Shown in pieces: positions 1-8,437 of a stretch of DNA of 64,000 nt; within the stretch, counting starts at the first letter, position 1; each line of letters opens with the position of its first letter. Below the pieces are notes generated by a model that worked only from the letters and a program-made list of their open reading frames with translations, was not told where the DNA came from and did not search any database. The position numbers were made by a program, and so were the translations under genes. Source of the DNA: Paracoccus sp. UBA889 (GTDB lineage Bacteria > Pseudomonadota > Alphaproteobacteria > Rhodobacterales > Rhodobacteraceae); assembly GCA_002294185.1 (NCBI GenBank), contig DBFD01000027.1, forward strand, positions 1 to 64,000, read 5' to 3'.

Positions 1-1
1 C

Positions 2-268
2 AACGACATGATCGGCGCGGGCGGCCTGCTTTACTGCCTGGACCGGAATTACGACATCCCCAATCGGATCGGGCTGGCCGGCTTCAATGGCGTCGATCTG
101 CTGGATGGGCTGCCGGTCAGGCTGACCACGACCGATGCGAGACGGGTCGAAATCGGGCGCCGCGCCGCCAGGCTGGTCGCCGGCAAGGATGCCCTGCCCG
201 AAAACCGCATCGTCGAGATGGTCCCGACCTTCATGCCCGGCCAGACCATCCGCGACACGCTGTCCTGA
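2..268 (+). CDS. LacI/GalR-family transcriptional regulator, C-terminal fragment (5' cut by window edge)
   Basis: Only the last 88 residues lie in the window; the reading frame is open from base 2 with no start needed. The visible part carries the end of a periplasmic-binding-protein-like effector domain: a GLAGFNG segment followed by the LTTTDARRVEIGRRAA helix typical of GntR (gluconate) type LacI regulators. These proteins bind a sugar or sugar acid and repress a nearby catabolic operon, which would lie to the left of the window. The N-terminal helix-turn-helix cannot be seen. The family call is good; the ligand is unknown. Confidence 0.8.
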   Translation, partial: NDMIGAGGLLYCLDRNYDIPNRIGLAGFNGVDLLDGLPVRLTTTDARRVEIGRRAARLVAGKDALPENRIVEMVPTFMPGQTIRDTLS

Positions 269-301
269 TCCTGCCGCTTGTGGCGGGAACGCGGCGCCAT
301 T

Positions 302-1126
302 ATGTCGGGCCTCATGCATGTTCCGTTTCTCAGCCGCCTGATCCATCGCGGACCGCGCGTTTCGGTCGTTCGCCTGCACGGCGCCATCGGCATGGCCGGG
401 CGCGGCGGCGGCGGCCTGAACGACGCGGCGCTTGCCCCGGTGATCGAACGCGCCTTTCGCAAGGGCAAGCCGGTCGCGGTGGCCCTGTCCATCAATTCGC
501 CCGGTGGCTCGCCGGTGCAATCATCGCTGATCGCCGCGCGCATCCGGCGTCTGTCGGAGGAAACCGGAACCCCGGTCCATGCCTTCGTCGAGGATGTCGC
601 GGCCTCGGGCGGATATTGGCTGGCCTGCGCGGGCGACCGGATCTGGGCCGATGACAGCTCGGTCCTTGGCTCGATCGGCGTGATCTCTGCCGGGTTCGGC
701 TTTCACGATCTGATCGACCGCTGGGGGATCGAGCGTCGCGTGCACACCGCGGGCCAATCGAAATCGACCCTGGACCCGTTCCGCCCGGAAAAGCCCGAGG
801 ATGTCGCCCGTCTGCACAAGGTGCTGGAGCCGATTCACGCGGCGTTCAAGGCCCATGTCACCGCACGGCGCGGCTCGAAACTGGCCGATGGGCGCGATCT
901 GTTCACCGGTGAATTCTGGGCCGGGCGCGAGGCGGTCGATCTGGGCCTGGCTGACGGGATCGCGCATCTGGTGCCCAAGATGAAGGCGCTGTTCGGCGAC
1001 AAGACCCGCTTTTCCGTCCACACGCCGAAACAATCGCTGTTCCGCCGCCTGGGCCTGTCGGCCGAAGCGGTTTTCGACGCGGCCGCGGAAACGGCGGCGT
1101 TCCAGCGTTTCGGGACCGGCGGCTGA
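302..1126 (+). CDS. S49 family serine peptidase (SppA-like)
   Basis: A 274-residue protein matching the short 36K-type SppA, a signal peptide peptidase clearing leftover signal peptides at the membrane. SINSPGGSP (about 63-71) forms the crotonase-like oxyanion region. ASGGYW (101-106) holds the likely nucleophile Ser102, and Lys154 in GQSKST is the probable general base of the Ser-Lys dyad. I chose ATG 302; a TTG at 278 would add eight residues. No clear N-terminal membrane anchor is present, so it may be cytoplasmic or peripheral. Its TGA overlaps the ATG of the next small gene, and the antiporter after that also overlaps, suggesting one transcript. Confidence 0.88.
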   Translation: MSGLMHVPFLSRLIHRGPRVSVVRLHGAIGMAGRGGGGLNDAALAPVIERAFRKGKPVAVALSINSPGGSPVQSSLIAARIRRLSEETGTPVHAFVEDVAASGGYWLACAGDRIWADDSSVLGSIGVISAGFGFHDLIDRWGIERRVHTAGQSKSTLDPFRPEKPEDVARLHKVLEPIHAAFKAHVTARRGSKLADGRDLFTGEFWAGREAVDLGLADGIAHLVPKMKALFGDKTRFSVHTPKQSLFRRLGLSAEAVFDAAAETAAFQRFGTGG

Positions 1127-1242
1127 TGGTCAAGCTGGTCATCGTGTTTCTGCTGGTCATGATGGCGCTGGCGCTGGTCAGCGGGCCGGGCTTTCGCAAA
1201 TTCCTGTTCAGGTTGCTCGGGATCAAGCCTCGTGATCGTTGA
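1126..1242 (+). CDS. Small single-pass membrane protein (38 aa), unknown function
   Basis: The ATG at 1126 shares its A with the TGA of the S49 peptidase gene, and the end overlaps the GTG of the antiporter gene by 11 bases. The product has one hydrophobic helix (about residues 2-20, rich in V, L and M) and then a short basic tail with SGPGFRKFLFRLLGIKP. The translationally coupled position between two membrane-related genes argues that it is real. It could be a small partner of the peptidase or antiporter, but nothing in the sequence shows this. Confidence 0.6.
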   Translation: MVKLVIVFLLVMMALALVSGPGFRKFLFRLLGIKPRDR

Positions 1243-2158
1243 CATCGCTCTGGTTCTGGGCGGGCTGGCACTGCTGGTCCTCGGCGGCGACCTGCTGGTC
1301 AAGGGGGCGGTCAACCTTGCGCTGCGGCTGGGGATCACGCCGCTGGTCGTGGGCCTGACCGTCGTGGCCTTCGGCACCTCGGCCCCCGAACTGATCGTGT
1401 CGCTCTCGGCGGCGCTTGGCGGATCGACCGATATCGCGATGGGCAATGTCGTGGGCTCGAACATCGCCAACGTGCTGGTGATCCTCGGGGCGGCGGCGCT
1501 GATCTCGGGCATTCCGACCCGCGGCCACGATCTGCGCGAAAGCTGGACGATGATGATCGGCGCGTCCCTGTTGCTGATCGTGCTGGCCTTCACCGGCGAG
1601 ATCGGCCGGATCGAGGGGGCCGTGCTGCTGATTGCGCTGATCCTGGTGCTTTGGCGCCAGCTCAGCGCGGGATCGACCGAAAAGGCGGAAGATCTGGAGG
1701 GCGTCGAGCCGGGCGCGCGCTGGCGCCGGATCGTGCTGTGGCTGGTGGGCGGGCTGATCGCGCTGCCGGCGGGCGCGCATCTGCTGGTCGGCGGCGCGGG
1801 CGATATCGCACGGCTTTTCGGCATCAGCGAGGCGGTGATCGGCCTGACGCTGGTTGCCATCGGCACCTCGCTGCCGGAATTGTCGGCTTCGGTCGCCGCG
1901 GCGATGCGCGGGCGCGCGGACATGGCGCTTGGCAATGTCGTCGGTTCGAACCTGTTCAACATTCTCGCGATCCTCGGAATCACCGCGCTGGTGAAGCCGC
2001 TGCCGGTTCCGGCGCAGATGCTGCAGCTCGATCTGTGGGTGATGCTGGCCGCAGCCTTGCTGATGGGACCGTTCCTGTTCCGCGCCATCCCGATCGGCAG
2101 GCTTGTCGGCGCGGGCTTTCTGGCGGCCTATGCCGCATATGTCGTGATCCTGCTATGA
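1232..2158 (+). CDS. Calcium/sodium antiporter, YrbG family (CaCA superfamily)
   Basis: A 308-residue inner-membrane cation exchanger with the two-fold inverted repeat of the CaCA superfamily. The first alpha repeat has GTSAPEL (48-54) and GNVVGSN (71-77). The second has GTSLPELSAS and another GNVVGSN at about 210-240. The acidic residues in these repeats coordinate the cation. About ten hydrophobic segments are visible. The start is GTG 1232, overlapping the 38-aa gene; its stop overlaps the ATG of the next SDR gene, so translation of the block is probably coupled. The exchanged ion is inferred from the family. Confidence 0.92.
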   Translation: MIVDIALVLGGLALLVLGGDLLVKGAVNLALRLGITPLVVGLTVVAFGTSAPELIVSLSAALGGSTDIAMGNVVGSNIANVLVILGAAALISGIPTRGHDLRESWTMMIGASLLLIVLAFTGEIGRIEGAVLLIALILVLWRQLSAGSTEKAEDLEGVEPGARWRRIVLWLVGGLIALPAGAHLLVGGAGDIARLFGISEAVIGLTLVAIGTSLPELSASVAAAMRGRADMALGNVVGSNLFNILAILGITALVKPLPVPAQMLQLDLWVMLAAALLMGPFLFRAIPIGRLVGAGFLAAYAAYVVILL

Positions 2159-2928
2159 GCGTCGCGCTGATCACCGGCGCCGCGCGGCGTCTGGGCCGTT
2201 CCATGGCGCTGTCGCTGGCAAGCCGCGGCCATGATGTCGCGATCCACTACAACCGTTCGGAAGACGAGGCCCGTGACACCGCATCCCGGGCCCGCGCCTT
2301 CGGCGTCGAGGCGCGCTGTTTCGGCGCCGATCTGCTGGATCCGGACGCGGCCGCCGATCTGATTCCGCGGATTGCGGCCGCGATGGGGCCGCTTGCGGTG
2401 CTGGTCAACAATGCCTCGATCTTCCGGCACGACACCATCCACAGCGCCACGATGGCAGGTTGGGACCGACATCTGGGATCGAACCTGCGGGCGCCGTTCC
2501 AGTTGATCCAGGCTTTCGCCGCGCAGGCCCCGGCCGCCCTTCCCGACGACCGCGGCGAGCCCGTGGCGCAGGCGCTGATCGTCAACATGGTCGATCAGCG
2601 GGTGCTGAAGCCCACGCCCGATTTCATGACCTATTCACTGTCGAAGGCCGGATTGTGGGCGCTGACCCGCACCGCCGCGCAGGCGCTTTCGCCGCATATC
2701 CGCGTGAACGCCATCGGCCCCGGCCCGACCCTGGTCGGGGCGCATCAGTCCGCGACCGAATTCGCGGCTCAGCGCGATGCCACGATCCTGCGGCGAGGGG
2801 CCGAACCTGACGATATCGTCGCCGCTCTGGGCTATCTTCTCGATGCGAAGGCGGTCACGGGACAACTGATCTGCGTGGATGGCGGCCAACATCTGGCCTG
2901 GCAGACGCCCGATGTCCAGGCCGGCTGA
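2155..2928 (+). CDS. SDR-family oxidoreductase, pteridine-reductase (FolM-like) type
   Basis: A 257-residue short-chain dehydrogenase. TGAARRLG (7-14) is the TGxxxRxG nucleotide-binding loop of pteridine reductases rather than the usual TGxxxGxG, pointing to NADPH. NNAS is at 85-88. The presumed catalytic residues are Asp147, Tyr160 and Lys164; the 13- and 4-residue spacing equals that of the Asp-Tyr-Lys triad of Leishmania PTR1, and Asp replaces the usual SDR serine. A role in reducing dihydromonapterin or dihydrofolate is therefore plausible. ATG 2155 overlaps the antiporter stop (ATGA). The substrate remains an inference. Confidence 0.82.
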   Translation: MSVALITGAARRLGRSMALSLASRGHDVAIHYNRSEDEARDTASRARAFGVEARCFGADLLDPDAAADLIPRIAAAMGPLAVLVNNASIFRHDTIHSATMAGWDRHLGSNLRAPFQLIQAFAAQAPAALPDDRGEPVAQALIVNMVDQRVLKPTPDFMTYSLSKAGLWALTRTAAQALSPHIRVNAIGPGPTLVGAHQSATEFAAQRDATILRRGAEPDDIVAALGYLLDAKAVTGQLICVDGGQHLAWQTPDVQAG

Positions 2929-3222
2929 ATGCGCCACACCGGTCCATTTGTGCACCTTGCCTTCAAATCTTGGGCGAACCGCCCGAAAACTCACAATGTT
3001 TCGGGTTTCGATCGCAGTCAAAAGAAAATATCGTTGTTTTTCAATGCCCCCATCCGCTGCCCAAACTTTCGGCAAAGTTACCAAACTGCAATAAATGCTG
3101 GTCCGACGCCTGCTGGCGCCGCCTCCACTCACAGCCTTATCCACAGGAATGGTGGACGGGTTCGCCCTTGCAATCGCCGATTGAAACTTGCAGCCGGGTG
3201 ACGGAATCACTTTCTTTACGCC
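2929..3222. promoter_or_regulatory. Intergenic leader upstream of uvrC
   Basis: 294 bases without a convincing gene. Bases about 2990-3100 are clearly more AT-rich than the surrounding genes (tracts such as aaaagaaaatatcg and caataaatgc), as expected of a promoter region. No strong -35/-10 pair can be fixed, and the uvrC start has only a weak Shine-Dalgarno. Small ORFs here have no recognisable product. Confidence 0.35.
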
Positions 3223-5073
3223 ATGAGCCAGAAAACCGGCCACGTTCTGATCCAGGATTATCTTCGCACGCTTGATTCCAGTCCCGGCGTCTACCGGATG
3301 CTGGATGGGCAGGGCGCAGTCCTGTATGTCGGCAAGGCGCGCGACCTGAAGGCGCGTGTCTCGAACTATGCCCGCCCCTCGGGTCATTCGGGGCGGATCG
3401 CGCGGATGATCCGCGACACCCATTCGATGATGTTCCTGACCACGCGCACCGAGACCGAGGCGCTGCTGCTGGAACAGAACCTCATCAAGCAGTTGAAACC
3501 GCGCTACAACGTGCTGCTGCGCGACGACAAATCCTTTCCCAACATCCTTGTCGCCAAAAGCCACGACTTCCCCCAGATCAAGAAACATCGCGGCGCCAAG
3601 TCCGAAAAGGGCGATTACTACGGACCCTTCGCCAGCGCCGGCGCGGTGAACCGGACCCTGACCCAGTTGCAGCGCGTCTTCCTGCTGCGCAACTGCACCG
3701 ATTCCGTCTTCGAAAGCCGCACCCGCCCCTGCCTGCTGTTCCAGATCAAGCGGTGCAGCGCGCCCTGTGTCGGCCGTATCGATCGGGACGACTATAACGG
3801 GCTGGTGCGGGATGCCGAGCTTTTCCTGCAAGGCAAGACCACCGCGATCCAGACCCAGCTTGCGGCCGAGATGGCGCAGGCGGCCGAGGCGATGGAATAC
3901 GAACGCGCCGCCGCCTTGCGCGACCGGATCAAGGCACTGACCGCCGTGCAGTCGGTCCAGGCCATCAACCCCAAGGGCGTGGCCGAGGCCGATATCGTTG
4001 CGCTGCACATGGAAGGCGGTCAGGCCTGCATCCAGGTCTTCTTCATCCGCGGCAATCAAAGCTGGGGCAACCGCGATTTCTATCCCCGACTGGGCGGCGC
4101 CGAAAGCCCGGACGAGGTGATGCAGGCGTTCCTGCTGCAATTCTACGACGACAAGCCCCCGCCGCGCCAGATCCTGCTGTCCCACGCGCCCGAAGATCCC
4201 GACCTGACCGCCGAAGTCATGGCCGAACGCGCCGGCCGCAAGGTCGAGATCGCGGTTCCCCTGCGGGGCGAGAAGTTCGAGCTTGTGACAAATGCCCTGC
4301 GCAATGCCCGCGAAAGCCTGGGCCGGCGCATGTCGGAAAGCGCGGCGCAGGCGAAACTGCTGGAAGGCGTCGCCAAGGCCTTCGATCTGCCTGCGACCCC
4401 GCGCCGGATCGAGGTTTATGACAACAGCCACATCATGGGGACGAATGCCGTCGGCGGCATGATCGTCGCCGGTCCCGACGGCTTCATCAAGAACCAGTAT
4501 CGCAAGTTCAACATCAAGGGGACCGAGATCACCCCGGGCGACGATTTCGGCATGATGCGCGAGGTGCTGACACGACGATTCACCCGCCTGCTGAAAGAAG
4601 ACCCCGACCGGCAGACCGAGGCCTGGCCCGATCTTCTGCTGATCGACGGCGGCGCCGGACAGGTCAGTGCCGTCGATGGGATTCTGGCCGATCTGGGCGT
4701 CGAGGATATTCCGGTCATCGGCGTCGCCAAGGGCGTGGACCGCGAGCACGGGAAAGAGGAATTTCACCGCCCGAACCAACGTCCCTTTGCGCTGCGCATG
4801 AACGACCCGGTGCTCTATTTCGTGCAACGCCTGCGCGACGAGGCGCATCGCTGGGCCATTGGCACCCACCGCGCGCGGCGCGCGAAATCGGTCATGGCCA
4901 ATCCGCTGGACGAAATCGCCGGCATCGGCGCCGCGCGCAAGCGCGCGCTGCTGGCGCATTTCGGCAGCGCCAAGGCCGTCAGCCGCGCGGGCCTGGCCGA
5001 TCTGCGGGCGGTCGAGGGGATCTCGGCCGCGATGGCGCAGAAGGTCTATGACCATTTCCACGCGCGCGGCTGA
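3223..5073 (+). CDS. uvrC: UvrABC system protein C (excinuclease subunit)
   Basis: A 616-residue, full-length UvrC that makes both incisions around bulky DNA lesions in nucleotide excision repair with UvrA and UvrB. The GIY-YIG nuclease domain is N-terminal (SPGVYRML, then [14 protein letters not shown], residues about 19-45). A cysteine cluster ([19 protein letters not shown]) precedes the UVR motif near residue 200. The RNase H-like endonuclease domain ([17 protein letters not shown]) follows, and two helix-hairpin-helix motifs ([17 protein letters not shown] and after) end the protein. Start ATG 3223 is the only one available after an in-frame upstream stop. Confidence 0.97.
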   Translation: MSQKTGHVLIQDYLRTLDSSPGVYRMLDGQGAVLYVGKARDLKARVSNYARPSGHSGRIARMIRDTHSMMFLTTRTETEALLLEQNLIKQLKPRYNVLLRDDKSFPNILVAKSHDFPQIKKHRGAKSEKGDYYGPFASAGAVNRTLTQLQRVFLLRNCTDSVFESRTRPCLLFQIKRCSAPCVGRIDRDDYNGLVRDAELFLQGKTTAIQTQLAAEMAQAAEAMEYERAAALRDRIKALTAVQSVQAINPKGVAEADIVALHMEGGQACIQVFFIRGNQSWGNRDFYPRLGGAESPDEVMQAFLLQFYDDKPPPRQILLSHAPEDPDLTAEVMAERAGRKVEIAVPLRGEKFELVTNALRNARESLGRRMSESAAQAKLLEGVAKAFDLPATPRRIEVYDNSHIMGTNAVGGMIVAGPDGFIKNQYRKFNIKGTEITPGDDFGMMREVLTRRFTRLLKEDPDRQTEAWPDLLLIDGGAGQVSAVDGILADLGVEDIPVIGVAKGVDREHGKEEFHRPNQRPFALRMNDPVLYFVQRLRDEAHRWAIGTHRARRAKSVMANPLDEIAGIGAARKRALLAHFGSAKAVSRAGLADLRAVEGISAAMAQKVYDHFHARG

Positions 5074-5170
5074 TCGTCCGACGACCCTCGCCACGTAGGG
5101 TGGCGTCCACGCCGTGAACCGGTCGGAGGCCGCACTGGAACGGCCAGGGTTCTGACAGCGACCGCGGCCC

Positions 5171-5188
5171 TGTCTGTTTCGACAGGAT
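5171..5188. other. Short hairpin CCTGTC/GACAGG
   Basis: A 6-bp stem with the loop tgtttc lies about 100 bases after uvrC in the convergent uvrC/glcB gap. It may end or protect the uvrC transcript; it is not followed by a T-tract. Confidence 0.3.
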
Positions 5189-5300
5189 CGATGTGAATAT
5201 CGTTGTCAAATGTTGCAGCACGGCTATTGACGGCTGGTCAGGGGCTCGCAGCGTGAGGGTGAGCGGCGAAGGCCGCTTGGCGGGTTCCCTGGCGCAACCG

Positions 5301-5324
5301 CAGGCACCCGCCTTGCGGTGCCTG
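5301..5324. terminator. Hairpin in convergent uvrC/glcB gap
   Basis: Perfect 8-bp arms CAGGCACC/GGTGCCTG around an 8-base loop. It lies between two convergent genes and could act for either strand. No T-tract follows on either side, so a Rho-independent mechanism is not assured. Confidence 0.45.
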
Positions 5325-5342
5325 GGTCCGCCGTTCCGTCCT

Positions 5343-5367
5343 GCCCGGGAATCGGCCATTCCCGGGC
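5343..5367. terminator. Strong hairpin downstream of malate synthase
   Basis: Perfect 10-bp arms GCCCGGGAAT/ATTCCCGGGC around the loop cggcc, 23 bases past the malate synthase stop and also downstream of uvrC. Its symmetry suits a bidirectional stop or 3'-end stabiliser. A U-tract is missing on both strands. Confidence 0.5.
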
Positions 5368-5389
5368 TCATCGCCAAGGCGTCGCGGGC

Positions 5390-7543
5390 TCAGCGCCGCA
5401 ATGCCTTGGCCTGCTTGCGGCGGGCATGAAGCGCCGGTTCGGTATAGCCCGAAGGGCTTTCGGCACCGCCGAAGATCAGATCGCGCGCCGCCTCGAACGC
5501 CGGGCCGTCGAAATCCGGCGCCATGGGGACATAGGCCGGGTCACCCGCGTTCTGCCGGTCGACCTTGGCGGCCATGCGGCGCAGCGCGTCCTCGACCTCA
5601 TCGCGCGAGATCAGCCCCTGTTCCAGCCAGTTGGCCATGTATTGGGCGCTGATCCGGCAGGTGGCGCGATCCTCCATCAACTGCACGTCGTTGATGTCGG
5701 GCACCTTGGAACAGCCGATCCCCTGATCGACCCAGCGGACGACATAGCCCAGAATCCCCTGGCAGGAATTTTCCACCTCGCGCAGGATCTGGTCCCGGCC
5801 GGCGGGTGCGCCATCCATCAGCGCGGGCGTCAGCAGCCGGTCCAGATCGGGCATGGCGCTGCCGGACAGGTCCGCCTGCCGCGCGGCGACATCGACCTGA
5901 TGATAATGCAGCGCGTGCAGCGTCGCGGCGGTCGGGCTGGGCACCCAGGCGGTATTCGCGCCGGACCGGGGATGACCGATCTTGGTCTCCAGCATCTCGG
6001 CCATGGCATCGGGCTTGGCCCACATGCCCTTGCCGATCTGACCCTTGCCGCGCAGTCCGCAAGCCAGCCCGATCAGGACATTGCCCTGTTCATAGACATC
6101 AAGCCAGTCGGACGATTTCATTCCGTCGCGCCCGACGAAGGCACCGGCCTGCATCGAGGTATGGATCTCGTCCCCCGTGCGGTCGAGGAAGCCGGTATTG
6201 ATGAACACGACGCGGTTGCGGATGGCATGAATGCAGGCGGCCAGATTGGCGCTGGTGCGGCGTTCCTCGTCCATCAGGCCCAGCTTGACCGTGTTCGCGG
6301 GCAGACCCAGCACCTGCTCGACGCGGGCAAAGGTGCGATCAGTGAAGGCGGCCTCGTCGGGGCCGTGCAGCTTGGGCTTGACCACATAGATCGCACCGGC
6401 GCGGCTGTTGCCCAGACCCTTGTCGCGCTTCAGGTCGTGGATCGCGCAGGCCACCGTCACCATCGCGTCCAGAAGGCCCTCGGGCGTTTCCCGACCGTTC
6501 AGCCTGATCACATCCGTCGTCATCAGCAGACCGACATTGCGCACCAGCAACAGGGCGCGGCCGGGCAGCGTCAGGGTGCTGCCATCGGGCCGGGTGATCT
6601 GCCGGTCGGGGGCCAGGCGGCGTGTCATCTGCCTGCCGCCCTTTTCGAAGGTTTCGGAAAGGTCGCCCTTCATCAGGCCCAGCCAGTTGCGATAAACGAC
6701 GATCTTGTCCTCGGCATCGACCGCGGCAACGCTGTCCTCGCAATCCTCGATCGCGGTCAGCGCCGCCTCCAAGACCACGTCGCTCAGCCCGGACGCCGAG
6801 GCCGACCCGATTGGGCTTTTCGGGTTCACGACCAGTTCCACATGAAGCCCGTGATGGACCAGAACGAAGGCGGTATCCTGGCCCTCGGACCGGGTGCCGA
6901 CAAAGGCCGAAGGGTTGGCCAGCGCGACCTCGGTCCCCTCGATCGACACATGCAGCCCATCCTGATCCGCGCGATAGCCGGTGGCGTCGGAATGACCGCC
7001 CCTGGCCAGCGGAAAGGTGTCGTCCAGGAATCCGGCGACACGCGCCACGACGGCATCGCGCCGCGCCGGGTCGAATCCGTCCGATGGCGGCGGCCCCATC
7101 GCGTCCGATCCGTAAAGCGCATCGTAAAGCGATCCCCAGCGGGCATTGGCCGCATTCAGCGCGAAACGGGCATTGCTGACCGGCACGACCAGCTGCGGAC
7201 CGGCAATGCTGGCGATTTCGGGATCGACCTCGCCATTCTCGACGGTGAAGGGTTCGGGCTGCGGCACCAGATAGCCGATGCGGGTCAGGAATTCGCGATA
7301 GGCCGCGGCGTCCCAGGGCTGGTTGCCGCGCGCCTTGTGCCAGGCGTCGATCTGCGACTGCAATTCGGTACGCCGGGCCAGCAGCGCGCTGTTCTCGTCG
7401 GCGAAATCCGCCAGCAGCCCTGCATATCCGGACCAGAAGCGATCGGCATCGACCCCGGTGCCGGGCAGGACCTCGTCCTCGATGAAGGTCGCGAAAGTCG
7501 CATCGATTTCAAGTCCGTGTCGCTGGATAGGCTGGGCGGGCAT
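5390..7543 (-). CDS. glcB: Malate synthase G
   Basis: A 717-residue protein, the normal length for isoform G, which condenses glyoxylate with acetyl-CoA to malate in the glyoxylate shunt and glycolate use. Family segments include the region TGDEIHTSMQAG, then DWLDVYEQGNVLIG and GKGQIGKGMWAKPDAM, and the C-terminal segment with YVVRWVDQGIGCSKVPD. The start is set by the AGGAGG that ends six bases before the ATG at 7543. The ATG at 7549 directly abuts that site, so the product begins MPAQPIQ. The gene stands alone, with no isocitrate lyase visible. Confidence 0.96.
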   Translation of the reverse strand: MPAQPIQRHGLEIDATFATFIEDEVLPGTGVDADRFWSGYAGLLADFADENSALLARRTELQSQIDAWHKARGNQPWDAAAYREFLTRIGYLVPQPEPFTVENGEVDPEIASIAGPQLVVPVSNARFALNAANARWGSLYDALYGSDAMGPPPSDGFDPARRDAVVARVAGFLDDTFPLARGGHSDATGYRADQDGLHVSIEGTEVALANPSAFVGTRSEGQDTAFVLVHHGLHVELVVNPKSPIGSASASGLSDVVLEAALTAIEDCEDSVAAVDAEDKIVVYRNWLGLMKGDLSETFEKGGRQMTRRLAPDRQITRPDGSTLTLPGRALLLVRNVGLLMTTDVIRLNGRETPEGLLDAMVTVACAIHDLKRDKGLGNSRAGAIYVVKPKLHGPDEAAFTDRTFARVEQVLGLPANTVKLGLMDEERRTSANLAACIHAIRNRVVFINTGFLDRTGDEIHTSMQAGAFVGRDGMKSSDWLDVYEQGNVLIGLACGLRGKGQIGKGMWAKPDAMAEMLETKIGHPRSGANTAWVPSPTAATLHALHYHQVDVAARQADLSGSAMPDLDRLLTPALMDGAPAGRDQILREVENSCQGILGYVVRWVDQGIGCSKVPDINDVQLMEDRATCRISAQYMANWLEQGLISRDEVEDALRRMAAKVDRQNAGDPAYVPMAPDFDGPAFEAARDLIFGGAESPSGYTEPALHARRKQAKALRR

Positions 7544-7892
7544 GGTCATCCTCCTGTAGCTGCGGTGCCGGTCGCGGCCGCGGCGCGGCGGCGGTCGATG
7601 TATACAATAGCGCACCGTAGCCGCCGGGGACCATAGGTCGCCATGTGCGAGCGGGGGTTTCAGCGGATTTTTTCACCCCTCGCGACCGGTCACATTCGCG
7701 CGCGGTCCCGCGCAAGACCGGGTCTTCGGCCTGCGCCCGCCGATCGCGCCGGGCAGATCACCGGCGAATCGGCACGGTTCCGCCTCTGGCGCGGCGGGGG
7801 GTTTTCCTCTGCCCTTGCCGCTGCCACCTCTGGCCGCGCAGGAAGCGCGCGCCGTTCCGGTGTCGCGCCCTTGACGGACAAAGGAGAACCAC
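7544..7892. promoter_or_regulatory. Divergent intergenic region between glcB and a secreted-protein gene
   Basis: 349 bases without a supported gene. It holds the TGTATACA palindrome listed separately and a GC-rich stretch of small shadow ORFs. aaaggagaacc just before 7893 is the ribosome binding site of the plus-strand gene. Confidence 0.35.
7597..7608 (-). promoter_or_regulatory. Candidate operator ATTGTATACATC upstream of glcB
   Basis: Read on the minus strand, attgtatacatc contains the perfect 8-bp palindrome TGTATACA, about 55 bases before the glcB start, in a strongly GC-rich setting. TTGTATACAT resembles the TNGT-N-ACNA operators of GntR/FCD-type regulators. It could equally be the -10 region. 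No regulator gene is adjacent. Confidence 0.35.
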
Positions 7893-8330
7893 ATGTTCCG
7901 CCAGATCGCTTTCGCTGCCGGCCTTTCGATGGCCGCGACCGCAGGTTTCGCCCAGACGGCCGAGACGCCCGCCCAGGGTGGCGGCGCCGCGCCCGCGCAG
8001 AAGGCGCCCCAGGCCGCCAGGATCGACCCCGCAGCCGCCTATGAGGCCGCCCGGAACCAGCTGGGCATTCTGAAATATTGCCAATCCCAGGGTTTCTCTG
8101 GCGCCGAGGCGGTATCCGCGCAGCAGAAGCTGGTCGGAATGCTGCCCGAGGGTGATGCACAGGCCGGCGCCGCGGCCGAGCAGAAGGGAACCCAGGGCAC
8201 CGTCTCGCTGGGAGAAACCCAGATTTCGCTGAAGGACGCCGCCTCGCAGCAGGGCACCAGCGAAAAATCGCAGTGCCAGCGCATCGAGGCGGCGGTCAAT
8301 CAGGTCGCAAGCCAGTTGCCGGCGGGCTGA
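7893..8330 (+). CDS. Small secreted or periplasmic protein, unknown function
   Basis: A 145-residue protein with a signal peptide (MFRQIAFAAGLSMAATAGFA, cleavage after AFA-Q). A low-complexity A/P/Q linker follows, then a conserved-looking core: YEAARNQLGILKYCQSQGF at about 50-68 and a second Cys near residue 129 (KSQCQRI), which could form a disulfide. Similar proteins are common in Rhodobacterales, where databases have sometimes named them a pore-forming ESAT-6 family protein; that label comes from memory and nothing here supports pore formation. A good RBS (aaaggag) precedes the ATG. Confidence 0.75.
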   Translation: MFRQIAFAAGLSMAATAGFAQTAETPAQGGGAAPAQKAPQAARIDPAAAYEAARNQLGILKYCQSQGFSGAEAVSAQQKLVGMLPEGDAQAGAAAEQKGTQGTVSLGETQISLKDAASQQGTSEKSQCQRIEAAVNQVASQLPAG

Positions 8331-8363
8331 TCGCCCGCGCTCCCTCCCCGACTGGCACGACGG

Positions 8364-8391
8364 CGGGCCGGTGCAGCGATGCGCCGGCCCG
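8364..8391. terminator. Hairpin between convergent genes
   Basis: 11-bp arms CGGGCCGGTGC/GCGCCGGCCCG with one G-T wobble and the loop agcgat, 34 bases after the secreted-protein stop and before the facing PerM-family gene. Followed by ttcgtt on the plus strand, so it probably terminates the plus-strand gene. Confidence 0.6.
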
Positions 8392-8437
8392 TTCGTTCAG
8401 GGATCCCCGATAATGCGCAGACCCTGAGGCGCCCTGC

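Noticed and set aside
2929..3201. Small ORFs between the SDR and uvrC
   Set aside because: No RBS, unusual composition, AT-rich promoter-like DNA.
2635..5094. An 819-residue minus-strand frame opposite uvrC
   Set aside because: Antisense shadow; uvrC is unmistakable on the plus strand.
5193..5429. A 78-residue ORF in the uvrC/glcB gap
   Set aside because: Runs through the hairpins and into the antisense of glcB; no recognisable features.
5318..7636. A 772-residue plus-strand frame opposite malate synthase
   Set aside because: Shadow; glcB motifs are on the minus strand with a proper RBS.
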